This document shows, piece after piece, positions 9,580-18,742 of a stretch of DNA of 44,383 nucleotides. The stretch lies in the NCBI GenBank assembly GCA_943332615.1, contig CALQQB010000034.1:1-44383 (forward strand), read 5' to 3'. The stretch is from Phenylobacterium deserti. GTDB taxonomy: Bacteria; Pseudomonadota; Alphaproteobacteria; Caulobacterales; Caulobacteraceae. The translations under genes and the position numbers were made by a program. The notes beneath the pieces were generated by a model. It did not search any database and had not been told where the DNA came from. It saw only the letters and a list, made by a program, of their open reading frames with translations. Within the stretch, counting starts at the first letter, position 1. The number at the start of each line of letters is the position of its first letter.

Positions 9580-10440
9580 ATGGATTCCGCCATGACCTAC
9601 CGCGACCTGCTGCTCACGGCTCTGACCTATCCGGACGCGACCCCCGACCGGGCAATCCGCAGCGGCGTCGCCCTCGCCCGCCGGCTCGGGGGCAAGCTCA
9701 CCTTGCTGACCGTGCGGGTGGACATCCCGGCGATCAACAACGCGCTGGCCAACGCCGTCGTGCACCTGAACGAGATGGCCGAACTTGAGGAGGCGCGCAG
9801 CGCCGCCACCGCCCAGCTTGAGGCCGCCTGCGCTCGCATCGCAGCCGACCAGGCCGGCGCGGAGATCTCCACCGAGACCATCACGGCGAAGCTGTTCGAG
9901 GAGGCCGACGCCGTCTCTCGCGCCGCCCGCACCCGCGACCTCACGCTCGTGGCCATCGGTCCGGCCGTGCAGGCCGACCGCGATCTCGCCGAAGCGGTCC
10001 TGTTTGGCTCGGGCCGGCCGGTGCTCGTCTATCCGGAAGGCGCCGAGATCGCGCCCGCCGACGGCTTCGACACGATCGCCATCGCCTGGGACGGCAGCGC
10101 GCGGGCCGCCCGAGCCGTCGCCGACGCCCTGCCCATCCTCAAACGCGCCAGGGCGGTGCGGATCTTCACGGCCCTCGGCGACAAGCCTCAGGCGGTGAAG
10201 GGCGCCGCGGCCGAATTGGTCCGCCATCTGGCCGCCCATGGGATCACCGCGGCCGTCGATGAGCGCCTGGCACAGGACCAGTCGATCCGCCACCGGCTCG
10301 CCGACTATGTCGCCGCCACCCGCCCCGACGTCCTGGTGATGGGCGGGTTCGGCCACGCCCGGCTGCGCGAATTCATCCTGGGCGGCGCCACCGATGCCAT
10401 CCTGCGGGCGCCGCCATGTCCCGTGCTGATGTCGCATTGA
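9580..10440 (+). CDS. Tandem-domain universal stress protein
   Basis: 286 residues from ATG 9580; an ATG four codons later (9592) is an equal alternative since neither has a clear ribosome site. It has two Usp domains: the first about 5-155 with IAIGPAV/LFGSGRPVLVYPEGAE, the second about 160-286 ending in GGFGHARLREFILGGATDAIL, the nucleotide-binding loop. It is paralogous to the usp at 7998 and begins 4 bp after the cytochrome c gene. Probably part of the same low-oxygen operon; no separate FixK-type box was found before it. Confidence 0.85.
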   Translation: MDSAMTYRDLLLTALTYPDATPDRAIRSGVALARRLGGKLTLLTVRVDIPAINNALANAVVHLNEMAELEEARSAATAQLEAACARIAADQAGAEISTETITAKLFEEADAVSRAARTRDLTLVAIGPAVQADRDLAEAVLFGSGRPVLVYPEGAEIAPADGFDTIAIAWDGSARAARAVADALPILKRARAVRIFTALGDKPQAVKGAAAELVRHLAAHGITAAVDERLAQDQSIRHRLADYVAATRPDVLVMGGFGHARLREFILGGATDAILRAPPCPVLMSH

Positions 10441-10530
10441 CGCGTGCAGGTCGGCCGCCCGGCAAACTGGGCCAGCGTCACACCTGAACCCGCCTTGTCA
10501 CGGCCAGGCTTCGGACCTACGGCTTCGTTC

Positions 10531-12030
10531 ATGGAGCCAGCGCCCTCCCTGCGCAGCAATGGGCGCGCCCGAAACCGGCGATTGTCAGGTTACGCTGTGG
10601 CGATCGTCTCGACCGCCGCCTGCGCGGCGTTGCGGATGTTCCTCAACCGCTACTTTCAAGACGACCTGCTGCTTCTGCTGTTCGTACCCTCGCTGCTGGC
10701 CAGCGCGGCCGTCGGGGGGCTGGGACCGGTGCTCCTCGCCGGAGGCCTCTCAACCCTGCTCAGCCTCCAAAGCATCGGGTTCCAGACCCTTCAGGATCCC
10801 GAATTCCTCGTTCAGGGCGGAGTTTTCTTCGCGCTGACCCTGGCGATTGGGCTGGTGGGATCAAGAATGATCGTCAGCCGCACTGCCATCAGTAAGACCG
10901 TGGCCGAGTTGCAGGCGAGCAAGGCCCATCTGCAGTCGATCCTCGATACCGTTCCCGACGCCATGATCGTCATCGACGAGCACGGAACCGTTCAGTCTTT
11001 CTCCAGCGCCGCGGTGCGTCAGTTCGGCTGGGAGCCCCTGGAGGCGATCGGGAAAAACGTCCGCATGTTGATGCCCGAGCCATACCGAACGCAGCATGAT
11101 GGCTACCTCGCGCGCTATATGGCCACCGGCCAGCGCAGGATCGTCGGCATCGGCCGCGTTGTCGTTGGCGAACGAAAGGATGGCTCGACGTTCCCGATGG
11201 AGCTGTCGGTCGGCGAGATGATCTCTGGCAAACAGCGTTACTTCACGGGCTTTGTCCGCGACCTCTCCGAACGCGACGCCGCGGAGCGCCGGCTCCAGGA
11301 TCTGCAGGGCGAACTGGTGCACGTCTCCCGCCTGACGACGCTCGGCGAGATGGCTTCGGCCATGGCCCACGAGCTCAACCAGCCGCTGACCGCCGCCGCC
11401 AGCTTCATGAAAGGCTGCCTGATCCTCTTGAAGCGCAAACCGCTCGACGAGGCGCGACTGGCCGACATGATCTCCCAGGGAGCCGACCAGGCGCTGCGGG
11501 CCGGCCAGATCATCCGGCGGCTGCGGGACTTCGTGTCGAAGGGCGAGGCTGAGCGCCGCATCGAGAGCCTGCCGCAATTGCTTGAGGAAGCCGGCGCCCT
11601 GGCCATGATTGGAGCCAGGGAGCGAAGCGTGCGACCGCGCTACGATATCGACCCCCGGATCAGCCTTGTGCTGGCCGACAAGGTGCAGATCCAACAGGTG
11701 GCGCTCAACCTCATCCGCAACGGCATGGAGGCGATGGAAGAGTCCGCCAGCAAGGACCTCGTCGTCGGCGCTCGTCCGACTGGTGACGACATGGTCGAGG
11801 TCTATGTGAGCGACAGTGGCCACGGGATCACGCCACAGGCGGCCGAACAGCTGTTCCAGCCGTTCATGACCACCAAGGCTCGGGGGATGGGCATCGGGCT
11901 ATCCATCTCGCGCACCATCATCGAAGCGCATGGGGGGCGCATCTGGGCGGAGCCGAATCCGAGTGGCGGCACCATATTCCGCTTTACCCTCTCCAGCGTG
12001 CAGGAGGAGGAACTGACCGACCATGACTGA
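10531..12030 (+). CDS. fixL: Oxygen-sensing haem-PAS histidine kinase FixL
   Basis: 499 residues from ATG 10531; a GTG at 10444 is in frame but unlikely. Four hydrophobic segments lie in 20-118. A PAS domain spans 133-250 and carries the FixL haem pocket: [15 protein letters not shown] with proximal His189, then IVGIGRVV with the distal Arg209 that senses O2. HisKA has phospho-acceptor His280 in [10 protein letters not shown], followed by a HATPase with SDSGHGITP and [10 protein letters not shown]. Autophosphorylation is inhibited when O2 binds the haem; phosphate goes to FixJ. The stop overlaps the fixJ start by 8 bp, so the pair is translationally coupled. Confidence 0.93.
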   Translation: MEPAPSLRSNGRARNRRLSGYAVAIVSTAACAALRMFLNRYFQDDLLLLLFVPSLLASAAVGGLGPVLLAGGLSTLLSLQSIGFQTLQDPEFLVQGGVFFALTLAIGLVGSRMIVSRTAISKTVAELQASKAHLQSILDTVPDAMIVIDEHGTVQSFSSAAVRQFGWEPLEAIGKNVRMLMPEPYRTQHDGYLARYMATGQRRIVGIGRVVVGERKDGSTFPMELSVGEMISGKQRYFTGFVRDLSERDAAERRLQDLQGELVHVSRLTTLGEMASAMAHELNQPLTAAASFMKGCLILLKRKPLDEARLADMISQGADQALRAGQIIRRLRDFVSKGEAERRIESLPQLLEEAGALAMIGARERSVRPRYDIDPRISLVLADKVQIQQVALNLIRNGMEAMEESASKDLVVGARPTGDDMVEVYVSDSGHGITPQAAEQLFQPFMTTKARGMGIGLSISRTIIEAHGGRIWAEPNPSGGTIFRFTLSSVQEEELTDHD

Positions 12031-12628
12031 GCCCATCGTCCACCTGATCGATGACGACGAGGCCGTCCGTATCTCCGTGAGCTTCGTGCTGGATATGAAC
12101 GATCTGCCGGCGAAGACCTACGCCTCGGCCGAGGAATTCCTGGCCGTCGCGGAAGCCCTCCAAGGCGGTTGCGTGGTCACCGACGTGCGGATGCCTGGGA
12201 TCAGCGGCCTGGACCTGGTCAAGCGGCTGAAGGAGCGCGGCGTCACGCTTCCAGTGATCGTTATCACCGGCCACGGAGACGTGCCGCTCGCGGTCGAGGC
12301 CAGGCGGGCCGGAGTGATCGACTTCATCGAGAAGCCGTTCGACGATGAGGCGCTGCTGCGCTCGATCCGCATGGCCCTGGACGTCCAGCTGGAGACCGAC
12401 GTTCACGCCCAGGAACGCCAGCGCTTCGAACAGGTGCTCGCCACCCTATCCGGCCGCGAGACCGAGGTTTTGCGCGGGGTGATCGCCGGCAAGATGAACA
12501 AGGTGATCGCCTTCGAGCTGGGCATCAGCCCCCGGACCGTCGAGGTCTACCGCGCAAATGTGATGAGCAAGACCCACGCGAATGGGTTGTCTGAGCTGGT
12601 CCGGATCGCCCTCCTCGCCGGCTTCTGA
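12023..12628 (+). CDS. fixJ: Response regulator FixJ
   Basis: 201 residues. The receiver has the acidic pocket DDDE, phospho-acceptor Asp54 in VVTDVRMPG, Thr in VITGHGD and Lys in FIEKPFDD. The LuxR-type HTH (about 140-200) contains [12 protein letters not shown] and [19 protein letters not shown]. Length and layout are standard for FixJ. It overlaps fixL by 8 bp. When phosphorylated it should activate fixK, the divergent-end gene of this block, and so drive the cbb3 operon. Confidence 0.93.
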   Translation: MTEPIVHLIDDDEAVRISVSFVLDMNDLPAKTYASAEEFLAVAEALQGGCVVTDVRMPGISGLDLVKRLKERGVTLPVIVITGHGDVPLAVEARRAGVIDFIEKPFDDEALLRSIRMALDVQLETDVHAQERQRFEQVLATLSGRETEVLRGVIAGKMNKVIAFELGISPRTVEVYRANVMSKTHANGLSELVRIALLAGF

Positions 12629-12632
12629 GGCC

Positions 12633-12646
12633 TTGCGGCAGATCAA
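12633..12646. promoter_or_regulatory. FixK-type box upstream of fixT
   Basis: TTGCGGCAGATCAA fits TTG(A/C)-N6-(T/G)CAA, with a perfect right arm and TTGC on the left. It is centred 41.5 bp before the fixT start at 12681. If it acts from the usual -41.5 position, the transcript would begin at or next to the start codon, giving a leaderless or near-leaderless mRNA. Confidence 0.55.
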
Positions 12647-12680
12647 GGCGGCGCGCCGAGCAGGGCGCGATGGTGCCGGA

Positions 12681-13070
12681 ATGGACCAGCGTGCGACCGC
12701 CCCCGCCCCTACGATCTATGTCGTGGACGACGACGCCGCGGTGCGCCGGGCCCTGGCCTTCGCCCTGGACCTGGAGGGCTTCGCGGTCGAGACCTACGAG
12801 TCAGGCGAGGCTGTCTTGCTGTGTGCGCTGCCGGACACCCCAGGGTGTCTGGTGATCGATGAGCGCCTGTCGGGGGTGTCCGGGCTGGAAACCCTGCGCG
12901 CGCTTCGCGCCCGACAGGTGGCGCTTCCGGCGATCCTGGTGACCAGCCATCCCAAGCTGGCGTTACGCGAAGCGGCCGCGGAGACCGGCACGCCGACCCT
13001 CGAGAAGCCCCTCCTCGGCGAAATCCTGATCTCGACGATCCGTCAGCTTCTGGACCAGGCGCGAACTTAG
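12681..13070 (+). CDS. fixT: Single-domain receiver, FixT-like feedback inhibitor of FixL
   Basis: 129 residues from an ATG preceded by CCGGA. It is a receiver domain only: YVVDDDAAVRR, phospho-site-equivalent Asp60 in VIDERLSG, a Thr/Ser switch in VTSHP, and Lys in TLEKPLL. In Caulobacter crescentus, FixT is a FixK-induced receiver protein that binds an Fe-S cluster and inhibits FixL. This protein sits directly behind fixLJ, has a FixK-type box and carries two cysteines (Cys48, Cys56) in a short loop, all of which fits FixT. Fewer cysteines than may be needed for one cluster per monomer leaves Fe-S binding open. It could otherwise be a plain phosphate sink. Confidence 0.68.
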   Translation: MDQRATAPAPTIYVVDDDAAVRRALAFALDLEGFAVETYESGEAVLLCALPDTPGCLVIDERLSGVSGLETLRALRARQVALPAILVTSHPKLALREAAAETGTPTLEKPLLGEILISTIRQLLDQART

Positions 13071-13082
13071 CGCACCGACCCG

Positions 13083-13098
13083 GGGCGCCTTAGCGCCC
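13083..13098 (+). terminator. Short GC hairpin after fixT
   Basis: GGGCGC, loop CTTA, then GCGCCC forms a 6-bp perfect stem 12 bp after the fixT stop, between convergent genes. It lacks a T-run, so termination is likely weak or Rho-assisted. The rest of 13099-13333 shows no gene or structure I can support. Confidence 0.35.
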
Positions 13099-13333
13099 GC
13101 CGCTATCGGGGATTCCTTGAAGCGTCCCGTCATCAACGGCGCCGATGACCAGAAATCACACAGCTTCGCGAGATGCGGGCCCACGCCTCACCGATCCCGG
13201 CCGCGACACCGGGTTCCACGCGCGTCTCGCTCATCAGCCCGCGCCCTTGCAGTTCGCCTCGGGACCGGCATGAGCACGACGCCCCGGGCCGGGGCATCGG
13301 ACCAAGCCCCGTCCGGCCCGACGCCGTCTTGCC

Positions 13334-13453
13334 CTACCGGGAGGCCTGCTTCTTCAGCCGGGCCTCTTCGAGGCAATCCTGGGCCCACGCGACACCAAGT
13401 CCGATCATGAAGACGGCGTAGCCGACGGCGACCAAGGCGAGGAATGGGGTCAT
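13334..13453 (-). CDS. 39-residue single-span membrane peptide downstream of ccoS
   Basis: The peptide starts MTPFLALVAVGYAVFMIGLG, ends with a charged QDCLEEARLKKQASR tail, and has one transmembrane helix (3-25). A strong AAAGGAGATCGCC ribosome site precedes the ATG. A near-perfect FixK-type box is centred 58.5 bp upstream, inside the end of ccoS. The size and the single helix are reminiscent of CcoQ/CcoH-like or CydX-like oxidase accessory peptides, but I see no motif that identifies one. The combination of strong ribosome site, own box and position at the end of the oxidase operon makes it a real gene. Confidence 0.75.
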   Translation of the reverse strand: MTPFLALVAVGYAVFMIGLGVAWAQDCLEEARLKKQASR

Positions 13454-13504
13454 GGCGATCTCCTTTGATGCGCGGCAGCTTGAGCGACCGCCGGACGTCT
13501 GGCC

Positions 13505-13518
13505 TTGACGTCGATCAA
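13505..13518. promoter_or_regulatory. FixK/FNR-type box before the 39-residue membrane peptide gene
   Basis: TTGACGTCGATCAA matches TTGAC-N4-ATCAA with intact arms. It overlaps the ccoS stop codon and is centred 58.5 bp before the start at 13453, so the peptide gene may have its own low-oxygen promoter in addition to read-through. Confidence 0.68.
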
Positions 13519-13673
13519 GTCTTCGGGCGATCCGCCGGGTCGTCCGCAAGGATGCGCGCGGCGTCGCCGGCCGGGTCATCATACTGGCCCGCCCGAAGCG
13601 TCCACCAGAAGGCCGCCAGTGCGACAAGGCCCAGCGCCAAGGAGAAGGGCGCCAGAAACATCACGATGTTCAT
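13515..13673 (-). CDS. ccoS: Cbb3 oxidase maturation protein CcoS
   Basis: 52 residues beginning MNIVMFLAPFSLALGLVALA, with one N-terminal membrane helix (4-24), then AFWWTLRAGQYDDPAGDAARIL. The 'FxWxxxxGQYDDPxGdaxRIL' block is the conserved CcoS signature. The start overlaps the fixI stop by 4 bp (ATGA), so it is translationally coupled. CcoS is needed for haem/Cu cofactor insertion into CcoN. At 52 residues it is easily overlooked, but the motif and position make the call firm. Confidence 0.9.
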   Translation of the reverse strand: MNIVMFLAPFSLALGLVALAAFWWTLRAGQYDDPAGDAARILADDPADRPKT

Positions 13674-15838
13674 CGCCTGGCTCCCGTCCGTAGAGCGTTC
13701 AGCGTCACCACCAGCGACGAGCCGGACATCGCGATCGCCGCGACGAACGGGTTCACAAGACCCAGGATCGCGGCCGGCGCCGCCAGGGCGTTGTAGAGCG
13801 CGGCGAAGCCGAAGTTTTCCAGCGCGCGTCGGCGCGCGCTGCGGGCCACATCGAGAGCCATCACCACCGATCCCAGGTGCTCGCCAGAGAATACCAGGTC
13901 CGCCGCGTTCTGACTGGCTTCCAGCGCCGTCCCCGGCGCCATGGCGGCGTGCGCCTTGGCCATCGCCCCGGCATCGTTAAGTCCGTCACCCACCATCAGC
14001 ACCTTGCGCCCGGCGCGGGTGAGGTCGTCGATCCGGTCCGCCTTGTCCTGCGGCGTGCAGCCGGCGCGCCGAGCGGAAATGCCCACCGCATCGGCGGCGC
14101 GGTTCACAGGGCCTTCAAGGTCGCCGGACAGCACCTCGACCTCGCAGCCATGGGCGATCAGCTCGGCCACGGTCGCGGCCGCATCCGCGCGCAGGCTGTC
14201 GGCGAAGTGGAAACGGATTCGGATGTCCCCCTCGTAGCCGAACCAGAGTTCGGTCTCCGACCCGGCGCTGGCCACCCCCAGGAACGCGGCGCGGCCCAGG
14301 CGAGCCCGGCGCCCGTCGATGACGCCCTCGACGCCCTGGCCAGGTTGCTCGGTGACCTCCGCCGCCAGGGGGCCCGACCCCGCCGCCTCGGCGATGGCGC
14401 AGGCCAGCGGATGACGTGACGCGCGCGCCAGCGGCGCCGCCATCGCCAGTGTCCGAGCCATGGGATCAATCAATCGCGGCCGTCCCAGAGTGAGGACACC
14501 AGTCTTGTCGAACACCACGTGATCGACCTCGGCCAGCCGCTCCAGCGCGGCGCCCGACTTCACCAGGACGCCGCGGCGGAACAGGCGCGACGAGGCTGTG
14601 ATCTGTACCGCCGGCACGGCGAGGCCCAAGGCGCAGGGGCAGGTGACGATCAGCACCGCCACCGCGCGGATCAGCGCCTCCCGCGGTCCCAGGCCAAGCG
14701 CCCAGCCCCCCGCGAAGGTCAGCAAGGCGATGGTGTGGACGACGGGCACGTAGATGGCCGCCGCCTTGTCAGCCAAGCGGACGTAGCGCGATTTCGACTG
14801 CGCGCCCGATTCGACCAGCCGGGCGATCGCCGCAATGGCCGAATCTTCCGAGCGCGCCATCGCCACCACGCGCAGGGTCCCGGAAAGATTGAGCGCGCCG
14901 GCGTGACACACCCCGGCGATACCGACCATGACGGGGGCGGTCTCACCGGTCAGCAGGCTGTTGTCGAGCTCCGAAGTCCCGGACAAAACGCGGCTATCGA
15001 CCGGGACACGCTCGCCCGGCCGCAACAGCAGTCGATCTCCCGGCCGCACGTCGGCCAGCGGCCGCGCGCTCAGGGTGTCGTCCGCCGCCAGAACGGTGGC
15101 GGTCGGCGCCTGCAGAGCCAGCAGGTCGGCGGCGGCGCTGGAGGCCCTGGCGCGCAGTCGATGCTCCAGCCAGCGGCCGATCAGCAGCAGGAACAGCAGC
15201 GAGACCGCCGCGTCGAAATAGGCGTCGCGGCCCCCGAGAATCGTCTCTGAAAAGCTGATCGCCAGGGTGAGGATCACCCCGATCGATATCGGTACGTCCA
15301 TATTGGCGCGCCGGGCCTTCAACGAGCGCCACGCGGAGCGGAAGAACGGCATGCCGGCGTAGAGGGCGCACGGCGCGCCCACCGCGCCGGAGAACCACAT
15401 CATCACCGTGCGGGTCGCGGGGCCCAACTCCTGGCCGAACAGACCGGCCCAGATCGGTACGGAGAACATCATGGTGTTCATGACCCCGAACCCGGCCACC
15501 GCCAGGGCGAGGACCAGCCGGCGGCCGTCGCGGTCGAGCGCCGCCTGCGCCTGTCCGGGATCGTAGGGCGTGGCCGGATAGCCCAGGCGCGCCAGGGCCG
15601 TCACGACGCCCGCCGCATCGCCCGAAGCCCCGGCGAACTCCACCGTCAGGCGTTTGTGCGTGAGATTGAGACGGGCCGACACGACGCCGGAGAGGGCTTG
15701 AATTTCGCGCTCGATCTTCGACATGCAGCCGGCGCAGCGAACATCCGGCACCAGCAGGTCGAGGCTGCTCCGGCCGTCACCCCGAGGCTTGAGGAAGGCG
15801 CCGAGGTCGGCGCGCGGCGCATCGTGGGTCAGGGCCAT
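13670..15838 (-). CDS. fixI: Copper-transporting P1B-type ATPase FixI/CcoI
   Basis: 722 residues. The N-terminal HMA-like domain has CAGCMSKIE (CxxC metal site, about 36-39). About eight membrane helices include the transport motif CPC in VTCPCALGLAVP, followed by the phosphorylation site DKTGVLT and the hinge MVGDGLNDAGAM. FixI/CcoI exports or delivers Cu for CuB of cbb3 oxidase. It overlaps fixH by 10 bp upstream and ccoS by 4 bp downstream. Length and layout are complete. Confidence 0.93.
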   Translation of the reverse strand: MALTHDAPRADLGAFLKPRGDGRSSLDLLVPDVRCAGCMSKIEREIQALSGVVSARLNLTHKRLTVEFAGASGDAAGVVTALARLGYPATPYDPGQAQAALDRDGRRLVLALAVAGFGVMNTMMFSVPIWAGLFGQELGPATRTVMMWFSGAVGAPCALYAGMPFFRSAWRSLKARRANMDVPISIGVILTLAISFSETILGGRDAYFDAAVSLLFLLLIGRWLEHRLRARASSAAADLLALQAPTATVLAADDTLSARPLADVRPGDRLLLRPGERVPVDSRVLSGTSELDNSLLTGETAPVMVGIAGVCHAGALNLSGTLRVVAMARSEDSAIAAIARLVESGAQSKSRYVRLADKAAAIYVPVVHTIALLTFAGGWALGLGPREALIRAVAVLIVTCPCALGLAVPAVQITASSRLFRRGVLVKSGAALERLAEVDHVVFDKTGVLTLGRPRLIDPMARTLAMAAPLARASRHPLACAIAEAAGSGPLAAEVTEQPGQGVEGVIDGRRARLGRAAFLGVASAGSETELWFGYEGDIRIRFHFADSLRADAAATVAELIAHGCEVEVLSGDLEGPVNRAADAVGISARRAGCTPQDKADRIDDLTRAGRKVLMVGDGLNDAGAMAKAHAAMAPGTALEASQNAADLVFSGEHLGSVVMALDVARSARRRALENFGFAALYNALAAPAAILGLVNPFVAAIAMSGSSLVVTLNALRTGARR

Positions 15839-16320
15839 GTGAGCCTCCGCTCGGCGACGAAGACGCCGCCCGTCGGCCCGCGCGCCTCGGTCGTCAGGTC
15901 CCAGGTTCCCGCGATCCGTCCGGCGGGCGCCACGTAGCGGCCGGGCCCGTCCTCGACGAACGTCAGCGAGATGCCACCCAACTCGGTGGCGGGGCGCTGC
16001 AGCCTGCCGTGGATCGACAGGCCTGTGAGCGGCCGGCCCACGCGATCACGGAACGCCAGAGCCACCTGGCCCGGTTCGGTGCCGGCGGCCGCGCGCCAGC
16101 CCAGGCGCTCCTGCGCTTCGATCTGCGCAATGTGACGGTTGTAGAGCAATCCATCTTCGTAAGGCGTCACCGAAACCTGGCCCGGGAAGGTGCGGATGGC
16201 CATGACCGTGAAGCTGGCATCCACCGCGATCACTACGGCAAAGAAGGCGCAGACACCGAGCAGGACGTGCCAGCCGTTCAGCACGAAGGGCCGCGGCGGG
16301 ACGCGCTCGGCGAGGCTCAT
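15829..16320 (-). CDS. fixH: FixH family protein
   Basis: 163 residues with one N-terminal membrane helix (about 18-45, LNGWHVLLGVCAFFAVVIAVDASF) and a periplasmic beta-rich domain containing SVTPYEDGLLYN and GTWDLTTEA. FixH works with FixI and FixG in cbb3 oxidase assembly, probably in copper handling. It overlaps ccoG by 4 bp and fixI by 10 bp, which indicates coupled translation across the maturation block. Confidence 0.9.
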   Translation of the reverse strand: MSLAERVPPRPFVLNGWHVLLGVCAFFAVVIAVDASFTVMAIRTFPGQVSVTPYEDGLLYNRHIAQIEAQERLGWRAAAGTEPGQVALAFRDRVGRPLTGLSIHGRLQRPATELGGISLTFVEDGPGRYVAPAGRIAGTWDLTTEARGPTGGVFVAERRLTWP

Positions 16321-17807
16321 GGCGGACTCTCCGCGCCGGTGAGAAAGGTTGTCGTGGTCTCAGCGGACGCCCCGCCGCTGCGGATCGCGAAGGCGGCGGG
16401 CAACGTGGCGGCGGCCCCGTTCGGATCGGCGGTGACAAAGACCCGCAGAGCCCGGACCTCGTTGGCCGGAACCATGGTGCGGATCACCACGCCGGGAGCT
16501 TCGCCGGGCGCGCTCAGGCGCGCGCCGGGAATACCCTTCAGCGTCACTTCGACCGGGCGGGCGAAGAACGTGCGGTTGGCGATCTTGAGGGTGTAGCCGT
16601 TGCGCACCGACCCATCGTGCAAGCGCACGTAGGTCGGGTTGCGGTCGCGCAGGGCGTGCAGATCGAAGGGCTCTCGGTGGGCGAGGCCCCAGGTCACCAG
16701 GCCAGACACCACCGTCAGCGCGACCGCGTAGTAGATGGTGCGCGCCCGGAGCAGCCGGTACTTCGGCGGGCGTTTCGCCGCCCGCTCGGCGACCGCGAAG
16801 TCGGTGTCGTAGGCGATCAGGCCCCGCGGCCGGCCCACCCGGTCCATGATCTCGTCGCAGGCGTCGATGCAAAGACCACAGTTGATGCACTCCAGCTGCG
16901 ACCCGTCGCGGATATCGATCCCGGCCGGGCAGACGACGACGCAGGCGTGGCAGTCGATGCAGTCGCCCCGGCCTTCCCAGGTCTCGGTCTTCTTATGCGG
17001 CCGCCGCGCCTCTCCCCGGTCGCGCCGGTAGGTCACCTGCAGGGAGTGCTCGTCGAGCATCGCGCCCTGAATGCGCGGCCAGGGGCACATGTAGGTGCAG
17101 ACCTGCTCGCGCATGTGGCCGGCGAAGACGTAGGTGGTCGCGGTCAGCAGCGCGCAGGAGATGTAGGAAGTGATCGGCGCGCGGCCGGTCCAGAACTCGC
17201 CCAGCAGGGTGGGCGCGTCCCGGAAGTAGAAGATCCAGGCCCCGCCGGTCCCGAAGGCCAGGCCCAGCCACACTGCGTGCTTGCCGCCCTTGCGCCAGAG
17301 CTTGTCGAAGGACCACGGGGCGGCGGCCAGGCGCATCCGCGCGTTGCGGTCGCCCTCGAAGCCCCGCTCCACGTAGATGAAGAGGTCGGTCCAGACCGTC
17401 TGCGGGCAGGCGTAACCACACCACAGCCGGCCGAAAAGCGCCGTCACCAGGAACAGCGCCAGGGCCGCGATCACCAGGAGACCGGTGAGGAAATGCACCT
17501 CCTGCGGCCACAGCTGGATGCCGAAGAAATAGAACCGCCGGCCGAAGAAATCGACCAGCACCGCCTGGTCCGAAAGCGCGCCGGGGCGGTCCCAGCGAAT
17601 CCACGGCGTTACGTAGTAGATCGCCAGCGTCGCGATCAGCAGCGCCCACTTGATGCGCCGCCACTGGCCGTGGACCAGCTTCGGATAGATCGGAACGCGA
17701 GGCTTGTAGAGACCGCCGGTGTTCTTCGCCTTGTCGCGGAGCCGCCCGGCGGCCGACTTGGGACATTCCTCGGGCGGCCGCTTCGTTGTGTCGATGACCG
17801 TGGTCAA
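16317..17807 (-). CDS. ccoG: Cytochrome oxidase maturation ferredoxin CcoG/FixG
   Basis: 496 residues. Five or six membrane segments fall in the N-terminal 250 and near 350-370. Two 4Fe-4S motifs are present: CIDCHACVVVCPAG and CINCGLCIDACDE. CPWPRIQGAMLDEHSL is a family hallmark, and an Ig-like periplasmic tail follows. CcoG reduces copper for cbb3 assembly (known for the RdxA/CcoG family). The only in-frame start is TTG at 17807, overlapping the ccoP stop as TTGA. No Shine-Dalgarno is obvious, so expression probably depends on coupling to ccoP. Confidence 0.92.
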   Translation of the reverse strand: MTTVIDTTKRPPEECPKSAAGRLRDKAKNTGGLYKPRVPIYPKLVHGQWRRIKWALLIATLAIYYVTPWIRWDRPGALSDQAVLVDFFGRRFYFFGIQLWPQEVHFLTGLLVIAALALFLVTALFGRLWCGYACPQTVWTDLFIYVERGFEGDRNARMRLAAAPWSFDKLWRKGGKHAVWLGLAFGTGGAWIFYFRDAPTLLGEFWTGRAPITSYISCALLTATTYVFAGHMREQVCTYMCPWPRIQGAMLDEHSLQVTYRRDRGEARRPHKKTETWEGRGDCIDCHACVVVCPAGIDIRDGSQLECINCGLCIDACDEIMDRVGRPRGLIAYDTDFAVAERAAKRPPKYRLLRARTIYYAVALTVVSGLVTWGLAHREPFDLHALRDRNPTYVRLHDGSVRNGYTLKIANRTFFARPVEVTLKGIPGARLSAPGEAPGVVIRTMVPANEVRALRVFVTADPNGAAATLPAAFAIRSGGASAETTTTFLTGAESPP

Positions 17808-18742
17808 TGGGTCGAGGCGCCGGCGGCAACGCCCTCCCTCTGGACCACATCGCGGGGCGGAGCGACCGGCTCGGCCACGCCACCCGCGTTGGCGTGGACA
17901 TAGACCGCCAGCGCCTTGATCGTCTCAGGCGAGAACCGCGCCTGCCACGTCGGCATGACTCCGTTGCGGCCGTTCCAGAGCTGGTCGCGGATCGTCGTCC
18001 GGTCCGAGCCGTAAAGCCACTCGGCGTCGGTCAGGTTCGGGATGCCGCGCGCGACGTCCCCGACGCCCGCCGCCCCGTGACAGGCGACGCATTGATCGGT
18101 GAACGTCTGGCGTGCGCGACCCACGGCGGCGACATCCGCCTTGCGGCCCGAAATCGCCGTCACATATTCGGTCAGATCGTCCACCTGAGCGGCGCTGAGC
18201 ATCTGGTCGCGGCCGAATGCCGGCATCATGGCCTCGCCGCGGGCATTGGGATGGCCGGAGCGTACGCCGACCCGGATGGTGTGCTGGATGGCGTCCAGCG
18301 TGCCGCCCCACAGCCAGACGTCGTCGCGCAGGTTGGGATAACCCTTGCCGCCGGCTCCGCCCGCGCCGTGGCAGGTGGCGCAGTTGTCGCCGAACACCGA
18401 TTGTCCGACCTGCATGGCATAGCCCTGCAACTCGGGATCGGCCTCGATCTGCTGCAGCGTGGCCGCGTGCAGCCGGGCCTCGCCGGTCCTGCGCTGAGCG
18501 GAAAGACCCTTGAGGTCCTGTGTCACCTGCGCCCGGTCTGACTGGCCAAGCAGTCCTCGGGTGTAGCCGCTGATCCCGGGCCACGCGGGCATCAGCACCC
18601 AGTAGACGACGGCGACCGCCATGCAGCCGTACCAGGTCCACAGCCACCACCGCGGCAGCGGCGTATCGAGTTCCTTGATGCCATCCCACTCATGGCCGGT
18701 GGTCTCTGTTCCAGAGTGTTCGTCGCGTTCGCGCTCAGACAT
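17804..18742 (-). CDS. ccoP: Cbb3 oxidase dihaem subunit CcoP
   Basis: 312 residues from [18 protein letters not shown] lies 6 bp upstream, and the extra 25 residues of a longer frame (to 18817) overlap ccoQ and look unnatural. The N-terminal region holds one or two membrane segments (WWLWTWYGCMAVAVVYWVLM). There are two class I cytochrome c domains with haem motifs CATCHGAGG and CVACHGAAG. CcoP accepts electrons from soluble or membrane cytochromes and passes them to CcoO. It overlaps ccoQ by 8 bp and ccoG by 4 bp. Confidence 0.93.
   Translation of the reverse strand: MSERERDEHSGTETTGHEWDGIKELDTPLPRWWLWTWYGCMAVAVVYWVLMPAWPGISGYTRGLLGQSDRAQVTQDLKGLSAQRRTGEARLHAATLQQIEADPELQGYAMQVGQSVFGDNCATCHGAGGAGGKGYPNLRDDVWLWGGTLDAIQHTIRVGVRSGHPNARGEAMMPAFGRDQMLSAAQVDDLTEYVTAISGRKADVAAVGRARQTFTDQCVACHGAAGVGDVARGIPNLTDAEWLYGSDRTTIRDQLWNGRNGVMPTWQARFSPETIKALAVYVHANAGGVAEPVAPPRDVVQREGVAAGASTH

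Noticed and set aside
13071..13333. Coding potential in the fixT to membrane-peptide gap
   Set aside because: The frames there lack ribosome sites, conserved motifs or consistent codon use. Only a short hairpin could be supported.
17794..17807. FixK-like match ATGACCGTGGTCAA at the ccoG start
   Set aside because: The outer base of one arm fails and the site covers the ccoG start codon itself, so it cannot be a -41.5 activator site for that gene.
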